A DNA stretch of 60,318 bases, taken from an uncultured Bacteroidales bacterium. Lineage in GTDB: Bacteria; Bacteroidota; Bacteroidia; Bacteroidales; FEN-979. A program made the translations under genes and the position numbers. The notes under the pieces are model-generated. The model worked only from the letters and a program-made list of their open reading frames with translations. It was not told the origin of the DNA and did no database searches. Positions 24,251 through 31,968 of this stretch are shown one piece after another. Within the stretch, counting starts at the first letter, position 1, and each line of letters begins with the position of its first letter. The DNA is taken from positions 1 through 60,318 of the forward strand of contig CAIVAT010000173.1 in the NCBI GenBank assembly GCA_903903985.1. Direction: 5' to 3'.

Positions 24251-26278
24251 CTAATTTATTTTCAGAAGTTTAATAGTCCCGGCCTGCCCTCCGGCCATGA
24301 CGATGATCACAAAGAGGCCAGCGGGTTTATCCTCCAAAGAGAAGCGGTATTGCTGGGATCCTGAGAGATGCTGTGAAAGGATCAGAACGCCCTGCATGGA
24401 ATAAATGTTAACGATGATCTTTTCCGTTGGATCAATCCCTTTGGCTTCAAGTGTAAACGATCCGGAAGTCGGGTTCGGATAGAGGCTGAAAACAGGAGAA
24501 ATAAAATATTCTTCAGGTTCCGCATCGCCCGTTGTGACTGCCGGCATGGAAGGGGTTTGAACCAGGCAGTATTGTTCGTCCGTTGTGATGTAACCATGCA
24601 GGGATCCGCCGGAATTAACCTTTACTCCCGACTGGAACAGAATATTCATGCCTGCAATGAAGGTTGCTGTTCCCGCGCTGTTAACCACGAAAGTACTTGC
24701 TCCACCAGCCACGGTAATGGATTGTGTTGCATCATAACACACTGATTTTCCATTGGAAACAGTAACATTCTGAATGATGCTGTTTGCTGCGACGGTAAGA
24801 TCAACAGGAGTAAAATAATCGGGCGCCATGCCGGTCATGGTATTGCCCGGGGTAAGATCATGGCCGGCAAGGGCCGGATGGTTGCCTGCATAACGGTATG
24901 CCCTGAATACGCCATTATAGGTTGGATAATTATCTGTTTTTATGGTCTTTATTCCATCCCTGGTCATGGGATTGACATATTCCCATACCATGGAAGTATC
25001 AGCAGGCGCAATTTCAAAGAAATGCCCGTCGTTCATTGAGCAAACCAATGTATTCCCATTGGGTAAACGTTGGGCGCCTGAACCGGTCGTACTGTAAAAT
25101 GAAGTGTTGTTTTTACCCGAATACCTCCACACTATTTGTTTCGATACATTCTTTTTTTCCTTCATGAGATTGGCATCCGGTGAATTTACCACGTTATATC
25201 CGGCAGTGGGCGGATTGACAAAATTTCCTGTATTTACCCCGGAAGAGTTTAAATAAGGATTTATCTCAATAATATATGATTGCGGGGTAAGTTCAAAAAG
25301 ATTTTGCGCATTGCCGAACACTAAAAAATTCCCCTCACCGGGAAGTCCAGGCCTGATCCATTGAACATTGTGAGAGCCCCCGAGCTGTTTATGCCCTGCG
25401 GTTGCTTTCTCCCAGTTGTCCAGAACCGAAGGAGGATTGCCCTGTTCGTATCTGGCAGGATCGCCGAAACGGTATTTAAAGTCCCCTGCGCTTCCTGCTG
25501 CAAGGACGATGCTGCCGGCAGGATTGCCTGCAAGAAAGGTATTGCCATGGTCAATCGCATAAAATTCTCCATGAACCGAATTGATGACAAGTAAATCAAG
25601 GGTCTGGTTGTAATCGATCGAATTGCAATGCAACCAGTCGCCCGTCACGGGATTTCCCCTCATATTGAGGTCCAGTCTTCCCGGGGTGTTGGCGATGATC
25701 CCATAGGTTGATTTGGCCGGGTAAATATCCTGAACGACATGATTAAAAAAACACCATTCCCAAACAACATTGCCCTGCCTGTCAACCTCAACGACCGCAT
25801 CCATCTGCGCACCTGTGTAATCGTTTGAGGGATCGCATCCCGCATCAAGACATTGCTGGGCGGAGAGATCTTTATTTGCGATATAGATAAACGTTGAGTC
25901 TCCAAGTTTTGGATTAAAAATTTTAGCAAAATCATGATGGCCATGGTAATTTGTTCGTGTTTCGGAATATTGCCACACCACATTCCCATTCCAGTCAAGT
26001 TCAATCCATGAATGCTGATCATCCGGGTTGCCGCCTACTGCATCAAGCAAAGTCCCCGCTTCAGTAAAACGCGGGTTCGTGCCGATGTTCCAGGTGTGGA
26101 TAACATGTCCTTTAAAATCAACCAGCCAGGATGTTCCTCCTCTCCCGAAAAGGGTATATCCGTTGTAAGTCTTGGAAGAATCCCAGAATCTTGTCTCTGT
26201 TTTTATCATAAAATTTTCCTGGGCGAATGAAATTAAGGCTGCGAGGAAAAGGCCTGAAAATACAAGTAGCTTTTTCAT
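24251..26278 (-). CDS. T9SS-exported arylsulfotransferase-like protein (subfamily B) with coathanger module
   Basis: 675 aa, the first gene of the six-gene cargo operon and directly downstream of a good promoter. Signal peptide about 1-19 (FAQENF cleavage region). The ASST domain is about 30-510 with YHGHHDFAKI, HCNSIDYNQTLDLLVIN, GGSHNVQWIRPG and RLPNGNTLVCS. A 3-coathanger-stack-like module follows (about 520-590, CYDATQSITVAGG to GGSLHGYI), then a T9SS type A sorting domain (YPNPTSGSFTLE, GLFVIIV). It is very similar to the 19441 product through the ASST part; the coathanger module is the main difference. Probably an extracellular sulfate-transfer enzyme or a non-catalytic relative. Confidence 0.86.
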   Translation of the reverse strand: MKKLLVFSGLFLAALISFAQENFMIKTETRFWDSSKTYNGYTLFGRGGTSWLVDFKGHVIHTWNIGTNPRFTEAGTLLDAVGGNPDDQHSWIELDWNGNVVWQYSETRTNYHGHHDFAKIFNPKLGDSTFIYIANKDLSAQQCLDAGCDPSNDYTGAQMDAVVEVDRQGNVVWEWCFFNHVVQDIYPAKSTYGIIANTPGRLDLNMRGNPVTGDWLHCNSIDYNQTLDLLVINSVHGEFYAIDHGNTFLAGNPAGSIVLAAGSAGDFKYRFGDPARYEQGNPPSVLDNWEKATAGHKQLGGSHNVQWIRPGLPGEGNFLVFGNAQNLFELTPQSYIIEINPYLNSSGVNTGNFVNPPTAGYNVVNSPDANLMKEKKNVSKQIVWRYSGKNNTSFYSTTGSGAQRLPNGNTLVCSMNDGHFFEIAPADTSMVWEYVNPMTRDGIKTIKTDNYPTYNGVFRAYRYAGNHPALAGHDLTPGNTMTGMAPDYFTPVDLTVAANSIIQNVTVSNGKSVCYDATQSITVAGGASTFVVNSAGTATFIAGMNILFQSGVKVNSGGSLHGYITTDEQYCLVQTPSMPAVTTGDAEPEEYFISPVFSLYPNPTSGSFTLEAKGIDPTEKIIVNIYSMQGVLILSQHLSGSQQYRFSLEDKPAGLFVIIVMAGGQAGTIKLLKIN

Positions 26279-26308
26279 TTTTTGACTTCTTGGAGGCAGA
26301 TGATGAAA

Positions 26309-26340
26309 TAAAAGTACATTTCACAACGACCGGAATCAAA
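26309..26340 (-). promoter_or_regulatory. Promoter of the arylsulfotransferase operon
   Basis: Read on the minus strand: TTTG (26340-26337), 20 bp, then TACTTTTA (26316-26309), one mismatch from TAnnTTTG. It lies about 30 bp upstream of the ATG at 26278, leaving a short leader. The six genes down to 13735 are separated by only 9-77 bp, so this is likely the main promoter of the operon. Confidence 0.55.
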
Positions 26341-26515
26341 AATTTTCAATGAAACAGTACTTTTCATCAGCGGAATGGAATTTTTATCTGTTGGCATCAG
26401 CATACGCCCGGTATTTCCGGACCCTTGAGCATGGCATGGCGGTACCTTCAATTGAAAAGGAATCGATTTCAAAAAAAACCGCGCGAAGGCAGCCGGCTTC
26501 CGGGGAAAGTAAAAT

Positions 26516-27232
26516 TTAAGTCAGAAAGTTGCTGTCAAGGTAGTTTTGAAACTTCGATTTATACTGTTCGCTGACAGGAATATAAGTGGAACCGTCAAAA
26601 ACGATCCTGTTCCTTTCGATCACGGAAATCTTCGAAAGGTTGATGATAAAGGATCTGTGGATCCTCATGAACCGTTCCTGTGGCAGCTGCTCCTCTATTG
26701 ATTTCATGCTCAGCTGCGTCATCACCGGTTTTGAGTTGACCATGTGGATTCTTATATATTCACTCATCGCCTCGATGTATTTTATGTCGTCGAAGTTAAT
26801 TCTGAGGATTTTATAATCTGATTTGATAAAGAGAAAGTCCTTATTGCTTTTTACCTCGGCCGGTTTCTGATTTTGTGTATCGAACCACGATTTAACCTTG
26901 TTGGCCGACTTTAAAAAATCGGCATAGTCGATCGGTTTCAGCAGGTAATCCATGGCATCGACCCTGAAACCTTCCAGGGCATATTCGCCATAGGCGGTCA
27001 CAAATACAATTTTCGGCGGGTTTTCAAGTGTTTTGACGAATTGAATCCCACTGAGATCCGGCATGTTGATATCAATAAACATGAGGTCAATCAAAGTGTT
27101 TTCAAGCAATTCAACTGCCTGAACAGCACTTTCGCACAATCCGGCCAGTTCCAGGAAAGGTGTTTTTTCAATATATCCTGCAATCTGCTTCAATGCCAAC
27201 GGCTCGTCATCTATTGCGATACATCGGATCAT
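26516..27232 (-). CDS. LytTR-family response regulator
   Basis: 238-aa response regulator. The receiver domain (about 1-120) has acidic residues D8/D9, phosphoacceptor D54 in MFIDINMPD and the KP pair in YLLKPIDY. The C-terminal LytTR DNA-binding domain (about 138-235) includes IKYIEAMSEYIRIH and FMRIHRSFIINLSKI. Its ATG overlaps the stop of the sensor kinase gene by 4 bases, so the two form a coupled two-component system. The next genes downstream on the same strand are the arylsulfotransferase operon, 237 bp away behind their own promoter, and so are candidate targets; this is inference. Confidence 0.92.
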   Translation of the reverse strand: MIRCIAIDDEPLALKQIAGYIEKTPFLELAGLCESAVQAVELLENTLIDLMFIDINMPDLSGIQFVKTLENPPKIVFVTAYGEYALEGFRVDAMDYLLKPIDYADFLKSANKVKSWFDTQNQKPAEVKSNKDFLFIKSDYKILRINFDDIKYIEAMSEYIRIHMVNSKPVMTQLSMKSIEEQLPQERFMRIHRSFIINLSKISVIERNRIVFDGSTYIPVSEQYKSKFQNYLDSNFLT

Positions 27233-28401
27233 AAGGGGATGGATAAGTTTACTGTAAATAAATCTTCATTGTCAATAATATCCAGGTGGTAGTTGTTTCC
27301 ATATAACAATGACAACCGTTTTCTTGTGTTTTCTATGCCGATGCCTGAAAATTCATTCAGTTGGCTTTTAGCGGTTTTACTGTTTTTAACAACGAAGAGA
27401 AGCCGTTCTTTCCCCGGGATCAGATCAATGGCAATGAATGATTCATGCTGATAGCTTATGCCATGTTTGAAGGCATTTTCAATAAATGAGGTAAACAGAA
27501 ACGGAGGAATGGCGGCCTCTGGAATTAGACCCGGCAGGTTGAGCGTAATGCTTACTTTATCGGTGAACCTGAGTTTCATCAGGTTAACATAACTTTCAAG
27601 GAACTCCACCTCTTTTTTCAATGTCGTTTTCTCCGTTTCTGTTTCATACAGCAGATAACGCATCATTTTCGAAAGTTTAATGATCGCCTTTTTAGCTTCT
27701 TCGGCATCCGTGTCAACGAGAGAATGGATATTGTTCAAAGTATTCATGAAAAAATGCGGGCTCACCTGGGTCTTCAGCAAAGCCAGTTGGTTGGATACAT
27801 TTTCTTTTTCAAGTTTCACCTTTTCATTTTCCGCTTCTATCCAGCGGAGACCCGATCGTAAACCCGTATCAAATCCCACGACCAGGAAAGAAAATATGAG
27901 GAAATTGGCGAAGGGAGGTACAGGCCTTGGCTGGCGCTGCCCGGGTGGACCCTGACGCGGTGGGGGTGGTTTTCGTTGTTCACCGGCAATGGACGGGGGT
28001 GAATCCAGTGGTGGTCTTACCTGATTATCTGACTGTGTCTTGTTCACAGGTTGCTTTTTATAGTCATTTACGTCATAAACATAGGTTCCGATGGTGAGAA
28101 AAAAGATCACCCCCAGCAGGGAAAAGAGGAATATTTTAATTTTTCCCTTGAATAAAAACTTCGGAACAAGGAAAAAACGGTTGATAACAAACAGGATCGA
28201 CAGCGGGATAAGAATTTCAAGCTGGTTGACCACACTCCGCCACAAAGGAATATTGTTGTCTTCCTTGAAGAGCACCGGAGTAAGAAGCAGCACCAGCCAT
28301 ATAAAAACGATCAGCGCCACCTCCGTATTTCTTATTTGATTTTTCCGGATGTTCAATTTTACCGCATTTACTATGAAATCCCTTAAACAAAGATATTGCA
28401 T
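27229..28401 (-). CDS. LytS/YehU-type sensor histidine kinase
   Basis: 390-aa membrane kinase of the His_kinase (PF06580-type) family. Four hydrophobic segments are likely (about 25-45, 57-75, 85-108, 160-180). Between the third and fourth is a proline-rich stretch (about 125-155: PPLDSPPS, KPPPPRQGPPGQ), presumably extracytoplasmic and unusual for the family. The phosphoacceptor motif is QVSPHFFMNTLNNI, followed by the HATPase region (FIENAFKHGI, SGIGIENTRKRL). It starts at the TAATG overlap with the preceding 179-aa exported protein gene and is coupled to the LytTR regulator. A signal sensed through the two exported LTxxQ proteins is an attractive but unproven idea. Confidence 0.9.
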   Translation of the reverse strand: MQYLCLRDFIVNAVKLNIRKNQIRNTEVALIVFIWLVLLLTPVLFKEDNNIPLWRSVVNQLEILIPLSILFVINRFFLVPKFLFKGKIKIFLFSLLGVIFFLTIGTYVYDVNDYKKQPVNKTQSDNQVRPPLDSPPSIAGEQRKPPPPRQGPPGQRQPRPVPPFANFLIFSFLVVGFDTGLRSGLRWIEAENEKVKLEKENVSNQLALLKTQVSPHFFMNTLNNIHSLVDTDAEEAKKAIIKLSKMMRYLLYETETEKTTLKKEVEFLESYVNLMKLRFTDKVSITLNLPGLIPEAAIPPFLFTSFIENAFKHGISYQHESFIAIDLIPGKERLLFVVKNSKTAKSQLNEFSGIGIENTRKRLSLLYGNNYHLDIIDNEDLFTVNLSIPL

Positions 28402-28940
28402 TATTGAATGATAATGGATGATTTGGAGCTTAGTTTTGCCTGGGTTTTCCTCAAATCCTCCACGGCTGTATAAAACTCTTTATATGCTTTGGTCACCGTT
28501 TCATTCTGACCCGGGTTGAGGTCCAGGGGTTTGATGACTTTTTCCTGGGTTGTTTTCAATCTTTCTTCCGTTGATGGGGGCTTGGGTTTCCCGCTGCCAT
28601 CGGGCGATTTCGGAGGATCAAGGGTTCTCAGCCTCTCCGGATCAAATCCCGCAGAAACAAGGACATCCCGTGTCTCAGGCCCATCATGGATCCCGGCTTC
28701 CCTGAATTTTTCATGGATTGCTTTGGCATCTGCCGCAGTCAGTTTTGATGCACTGTATTTCGATAAAATGGCTTTAACCGTTGAAGTTTGTGCCGGCGTA
28801 AGGACCTGAGACTTTTCCTGCGACTTTTGCTCCGGATTCTCCTTGTTCTGGCAAAAAATCATTGACTGGGAGAGAACAGTAAGCATGATAACCAGTATCA
28901 GGCTTGAAACTTTTTTTTCAGAAACCTTGATTTTCATCAT
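28401..28940 (-). CDS. Exported small protein with LTxxQ-like motifs
   Basis: 179 aa with a signal peptide (about 1-32). I do not recognise a named family. Two short motifs resemble the LTxxQ repeat of Spy/CpxP-type periplasmic proteins: LTPAQTSTVKAIL (about 46-58) and LNPGQNETVTKAY (about 141-153). Between them is a proline-rich low-complexity stretch (SPDGSGKPKPPSTEE). The charged, helix-prone composition fits a small periplasmic chaperone-like or sensor protein. It is the gene immediately upstream of, and overlapping by one base with, the LytS-type kinase gene, suggesting a shared pathway. Confidence 0.7.
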   Translation of the reverse strand: MMKIKVSEKKVSSLILVIMLTVLSQSMIFCQNKENPEQKSQEKSQVLTPAQTSTVKAILSKYSASKLTAADAKAIHEKFREAGIHDGPETRDVLVSAGFDPERLRTLDPPKSPDGSGKPKPPSTEERLKTTQEKVIKPLDLNPGQNETVTKAYKEFYTAVEDLRKTQAKLSSKSSIIIQ

Positions 28941-28968
28941 CTGATTCTTGGAAATAGTTTATGATGAC

Positions 28969-30315
28969 TTATTTGAACATGAAATCAGTATTCATTATTT
29001 CAGGCATTTCAATGGGCTGTGAGTATTGAAATGCCCCCGTTGGATGAATATATCCCAACTGATCAGCAAGTCCGTTGAGTTTTGATTTTTGGTCGGGGGA
29101 AAGGGTGTTGTAAACCCCGGTGAATGTTGTTGCATAGTAATAGCTGATCTCACCGTCAAGCTCACCATACCGCGCAGAGAGAGATAAAACACCGGACGAG
29201 TCGGCTGTTTGCGAGGATAAGAATCTGCGAAGTTCAATAGAAATGGCTTCTCTTTTTGCAACAAGTTCCAGAAGGGCGCTCCGCTGGAGGTTGACGATTG
29301 CTTTTACCTGCCCGGCCTGGGCAGTTGTGAGAATTGCAAGAAAATTCTGACCGGCGCTGGCAGTAAGCGTTTCGTCAATGGTATAGTTCGGATTACCCAT
29401 TGCCGGCCAGTCTTTCAGGTAAAACGACCCGAAATAGGTGCCGTGTCTTTCCGGGCAGAAATAGACGTCCGAGGAGACCGATCCGGCATACCAGGCATAG
29501 ATTTCACTGGCATAGGTCATCACAGCCACATTCACATCCTGTGGCAAACCGAATCCCTGCAAGGGGTTGGATAAAGTGCTGTCCCAATGTGCCACCCCGT
29601 TCAGTGCCTTCAATGCCTCCAGTTTTGCCCGTTGATCCGTGCTTAATGAATTTACCACCCGGCCGAACAACTTTGCCCTGTCGTAGCTTATTTGCCCGTC
29701 GAGCTTATATATATCGGCTGCATAATTCATGACCGCGTCTTTATCCAGCCCGGTTGTTCCGGAAGGCAGATCTCCTTCCTTCAGGCGCCGGAAAGCTTTC
29801 AGCAAAGGAAACCGTTTTAATGCAAATGCGTTGATCAAGTCGACCTGGTTCTGTGCCCGCTCTACAAACATGTTGATTTGATCATAAGTAAGAATATGGA
29901 GGACATTGAATGAAATAATGGTGACAAAACTTGTATTGTGTCCGAGTTTGGTTGGATCGTTGTCGCGAAGGCATTGAAATCCGCTGTAGTCTGCCACTTT
30001 CCCCGGGGGAAGAAATGATTGCGAACCGAGATTGCCGGTCAGGAATGCCAGTCCGTCGAAAGAGATGGTATTCCTTTGTGCTTCATCCGAAATAGCCTGG
30101 GAGATTGTGTATTGATCTGCAGGAGTTGACGGTGCGGCAATGATTTCATCCGAACCTTTTTTGCAATGGGCAAAAATCGATGACAATGCAATGAGAAGGA
30201 TGAATGGTAAAACTCCGAAGAACCTGGTCTTTTGAATTTTACAGAATCTGATCAAACTGAATTTACATAAAGCCTGATCCTGATCGTTCCGGTGATTTTT
30301 TTCCTGAGTTTTCAT
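28969..30315 (-). CDS. Exported protein with duplicated LTxxQ-like domain
   Basis: 448 aa. A long basic N-terminus (about 1-32) precedes a hydrophobic signal (33-50) ending near AHCKK, which resembles a lipobox with an unusual histidine before the cysteine, so it may be a lipoprotein. The rest is an internal duplication. The unit LTYDQINMFVERAQNQ ... LDGQISYDRA ... LSTDQRAKLEAL (about 140-240) recurs as LTTAQAGQVKAIVNLQ ... LDGEISYYYA ... LSPDQKSKLNGL (about 325-425). LTxxQ-type motifs are known in Spy/CpxP-like stress chaperones and metal sensors. It is the first gene of the four-gene operon ending in LytS and LytTR, which suggests a role in envelope sensing. Identity is uncertain. Confidence 0.7.
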   Translation of the reverse strand: MKTQEKNHRNDQDQALCKFSLIRFCKIQKTRFFGVLPFILLIALSSIFAHCKKGSDEIIAAPSTPADQYTISQAISDEAQRNTISFDGLAFLTGNLGSQSFLPPGKVADYSGFQCLRDNDPTKLGHNTSFVTIISFNVLHILTYDQINMFVERAQNQVDLINAFALKRFPLLKAFRRLKEGDLPSGTTGLDKDAVMNYAADIYKLDGQISYDRAKLFGRVVNSLSTDQRAKLEALKALNGVAHWDSTLSNPLQGFGLPQDVNVAVMTYASEIYAWYAGSVSSDVYFCPERHGTYFGSFYLKDWPAMGNPNYTIDETLTASAGQNFLAILTTAQAGQVKAIVNLQRSALLELVAKREAISIELRRFLSSQTADSSGVLSLSARYGELDGEISYYYATTFTGVYNTLSPDQKSKLNGLADQLGYIHPTGAFQYSQPIEMPEIMNTDFMFK

Positions 30316-30681
30316 AATTCCCTGTTTTGGTTTAAAATCTGGTTATCTGTCTGATACTTCAGGGTAGGGATGTTTCATGGTTTGCTGGTTGGATTCCGAA
30401 AATTATCACCGGGATTTTCAGCAAACATATAACCAGATGGAGATGAAAACAAAAAAGATCAATGAACCGGCAGTTTAACAAACCGGATGAGGGATTTTTA
30501 TCAGCGAAGTAAAATATTATGAAGAAGATTTGACTGCAATAACAGGTTCATTCAATTGACTGTTATCCACTGATTGCAAAACAAACAGTATGATGCGTTG
30601 TCAGTTTTTTAGTAAGGAGCTACCACTTTTAGTTGTAATTTTGCACTTTGAATTTTGCATTTTGCCCTTTTAGTAAACCCC
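30316..30681. other. Divergent intergenic region
   Basis: 366 bp between the LTxxQ/LytS operon (minus) and the asparaginase gene (plus). It holds a promoter on the minus strand (30422-30453) and a possible -7 box TAATTTTG (30636-30643) on the plus strand. I see no small gene, RNA or strong repeat in the remainder. Confidence 0.6.
30422..30453 (-). promoter_or_regulatory. Promoter of the LTxxQ/LytS/LytTR operon
   Basis: On the minus strand, TTTG (30453-30450) is followed after 20 bp by TATGTTTG (30429-30422), an exact TAnnTTTG -7 box. Transcription would start near 30415, giving a leader of about 100 nt before the ATG at 30315. Confidence 0.5.
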
Positions 30682-31710
30682 ATGATCGGCCAGACAAGCA
30701 TTTTAGTAATTTACACCGGTGGAACCATCGGCATGGTCCAGGACCCGAAAACAATGAGCCTGCGGCCATTGACATTTGACATTTTATACAAATATCTCCC
30801 TGTTCTCGAAAATTTCAATTGCAGGATCGACTTTTACACTTTCGAGCCTTTGCTTGATTCATCAAACATGAATCCGGCTTTCTGGATCCACCTGGCCAGC
30901 GTGATCGAAGAAAAATATGAGGATTACGATGGTTTTGTCGTGCTGCATGGTTCCGATACCATGGCCTACACGGCATCGGCATTGAGTTTCATGCTCGAAA
31001 ACCTCAATAAACCCGTCATCTTCACGGGTTCTCAGCTTCCCATCGGGATGGTGCGCACCGATGGCCGTGAAAATTTCATCAACTCGATCGAAATTGCTGC
31101 TGCAAAGGAGGTGGATACACCTGTCGTGCCTGAAGTGGCCATCTGTTTTGAGAACAAGCTCTACCGGGCAAACCGTACTTCAAAACTCAATGCGGAGAAT
31201 TTCAAGGCCTTTGTTTCCGGAAATTATCCATTGCTCGGTGAAGTCGGTGTACATATCAAATATCATCACAACCTCATCATGAAACCCAATTTTAAAAAAT
31301 TACGGGTTTTAAAAGAGTTGGATGAAAACATCGCGATTTTGAAATTATTTCCGGGGATTTCTCCCAATGCGGTGGAATCAATCCTGAACACCAGGGGGCT
31401 GAAGGCTTTGATCCTGGAAACCTTTGGCGCCGGGAATGCCCCCACCGTTCCGTGGTTTCTTGATCAGTTGCAGGAAGCTGTGGCACGCGGCATTGTGATT
31501 TTCAACGTAACCCAGTGCAAAGGCGGGGCGGTGGACATGGGGAAATATGAAACCAGCGCCGGGCTTGGAAAAATCGGGGTGATCGGCGGATTTGACATCA
31601 CCACCGAATCGGCGGTAACCAAACTGATGTACCTGCTTGGCTGCGGTTATTCAAACGAAAGCGTGAAGCAGCTGCTGCAAACTTCCCTCCGTGGCGAAAT
31701 GACTGTTTGA
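30682..31710 (+). CDS. ansA: Type I L-asparaginase
   Basis: 342 aa from ATG 30682. A TTG nine codons earlier would add residues that simply translate a repeated TTTTGCA-type leader, so I reject it. It hydrolyses L-asparagine to aspartate and ammonia. The two catalytic threonine motifs are present: YTGGTIGM (first) and HGSDTMAYTASAL (second). No signal peptide is visible, so it is the cytoplasmic, low-affinity type I enzyme, and the length fits. It is monocistronic and followed at once by the tRNA-Ser promoter. Confidence 0.92.
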   Translation: MIGQTSILVIYTGGTIGMVQDPKTMSLRPLTFDILYKYLPVLENFNCRIDFYTFEPLLDSSNMNPAFWIHLASVIEEKYEDYDGFVVLHGSDTMAYTASALSFMLENLNKPVIFTGSQLPIGMVRTDGRENFINSIEIAAAKEVDTPVVPEVAICFENKLYRANRTSKLNAENFKAFVSGNYPLLGEVGVHIKYHHNLIMKPNFKKLRVLKELDENIAILKLFPGISPNAVESILNTRGLKALILETFGAGNAPTVPWFLDQLQEAVARGIVIFNVTQCKGGAVDMGKYETSAGLGKIGVIGGFDITTESAVTKLMYLLGCGYSNESVKQLLQTSLRGEMTV

Positions 31711-31735
31711 AATCACAATAATTTTCATACCTTTG
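31706..31735 (+). promoter_or_regulatory. Strong promoter of tRNA-Ser
   Basis: TTTG (31706-31709), an 18-bp spacer and TACCTTTG (31728-31735) form a near-ideal Bacteroidota primary sigma promoter. It overlaps the end of the asparaginase gene (stop at 31708-31710) and would start transcription about 70 nt before the tRNA. Confidence 0.75.
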
Positions 31736-31812
31736 CACTCCGAAATTTTACATAGCGTTTATTAAGCACCGATTTTCGCGATCCCGCTATTCACAATTTC
31801 GCCAATTTTCCT

Positions 31813-31900
31813 GGAGAGGTGTCCGAGTGGTCGAAGGAGCACGCCTGGAAAGTGTGTGTACGCCAAAAGTGTACCCTGGGTTCGAATCCCAGTCTCTCCG
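31813..31900 (+). tRNA. tRNA-Ser (GGA)
   Basis: 88 nt fold into a class II tRNA. The acceptor stem pairs GGAGAGG with TCTCTCC, followed by discriminator G at 31900. The D arm is TCC/GGA. The anticodon stem pairs CACGC with GTGTG around the loop CTGGAAA, giving anticodon GGA at 31847-31849. A long variable arm follows, and the T arm is CTGGG-TTCGAAT-CCCAG. The CCA end is not encoded, as is common in Bacteroidota. The promoter is at 31706-31735 and the terminator begins 2 bp downstream. Confidence 0.95.
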
Positions 31901-31901
31901 C

Positions 31902-31950
31902 AAAACCCTTCCTGAAAGCCAATATCAACAGGCTTTCCGGAAGGGTTTTT
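31902..31950. terminator. Bidirectional Rho-independent terminator
   Basis: Bases 31902-31920 and 31931-31949 form a 19-bp stem with a single mismatch around a 10-nt loop (AATATCAACA). The stem is bounded by A4 on the left and T5 on the right, so it works in both directions. It ends the tRNA-Ser transcript on the plus strand and the T9SS cargo gene (stop at 31969) on the minus strand. Confidence 0.9.
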
Positions 31951-31968
31951 AAATCCATGGATTCCGCG

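Noticed and set aside
30655..30681. TTG start for the asparaginase nine codons upstream
   Set aside because: The extra residues translate a repetitive TTTTGCA leader; the family begins near the ATG at 30682.
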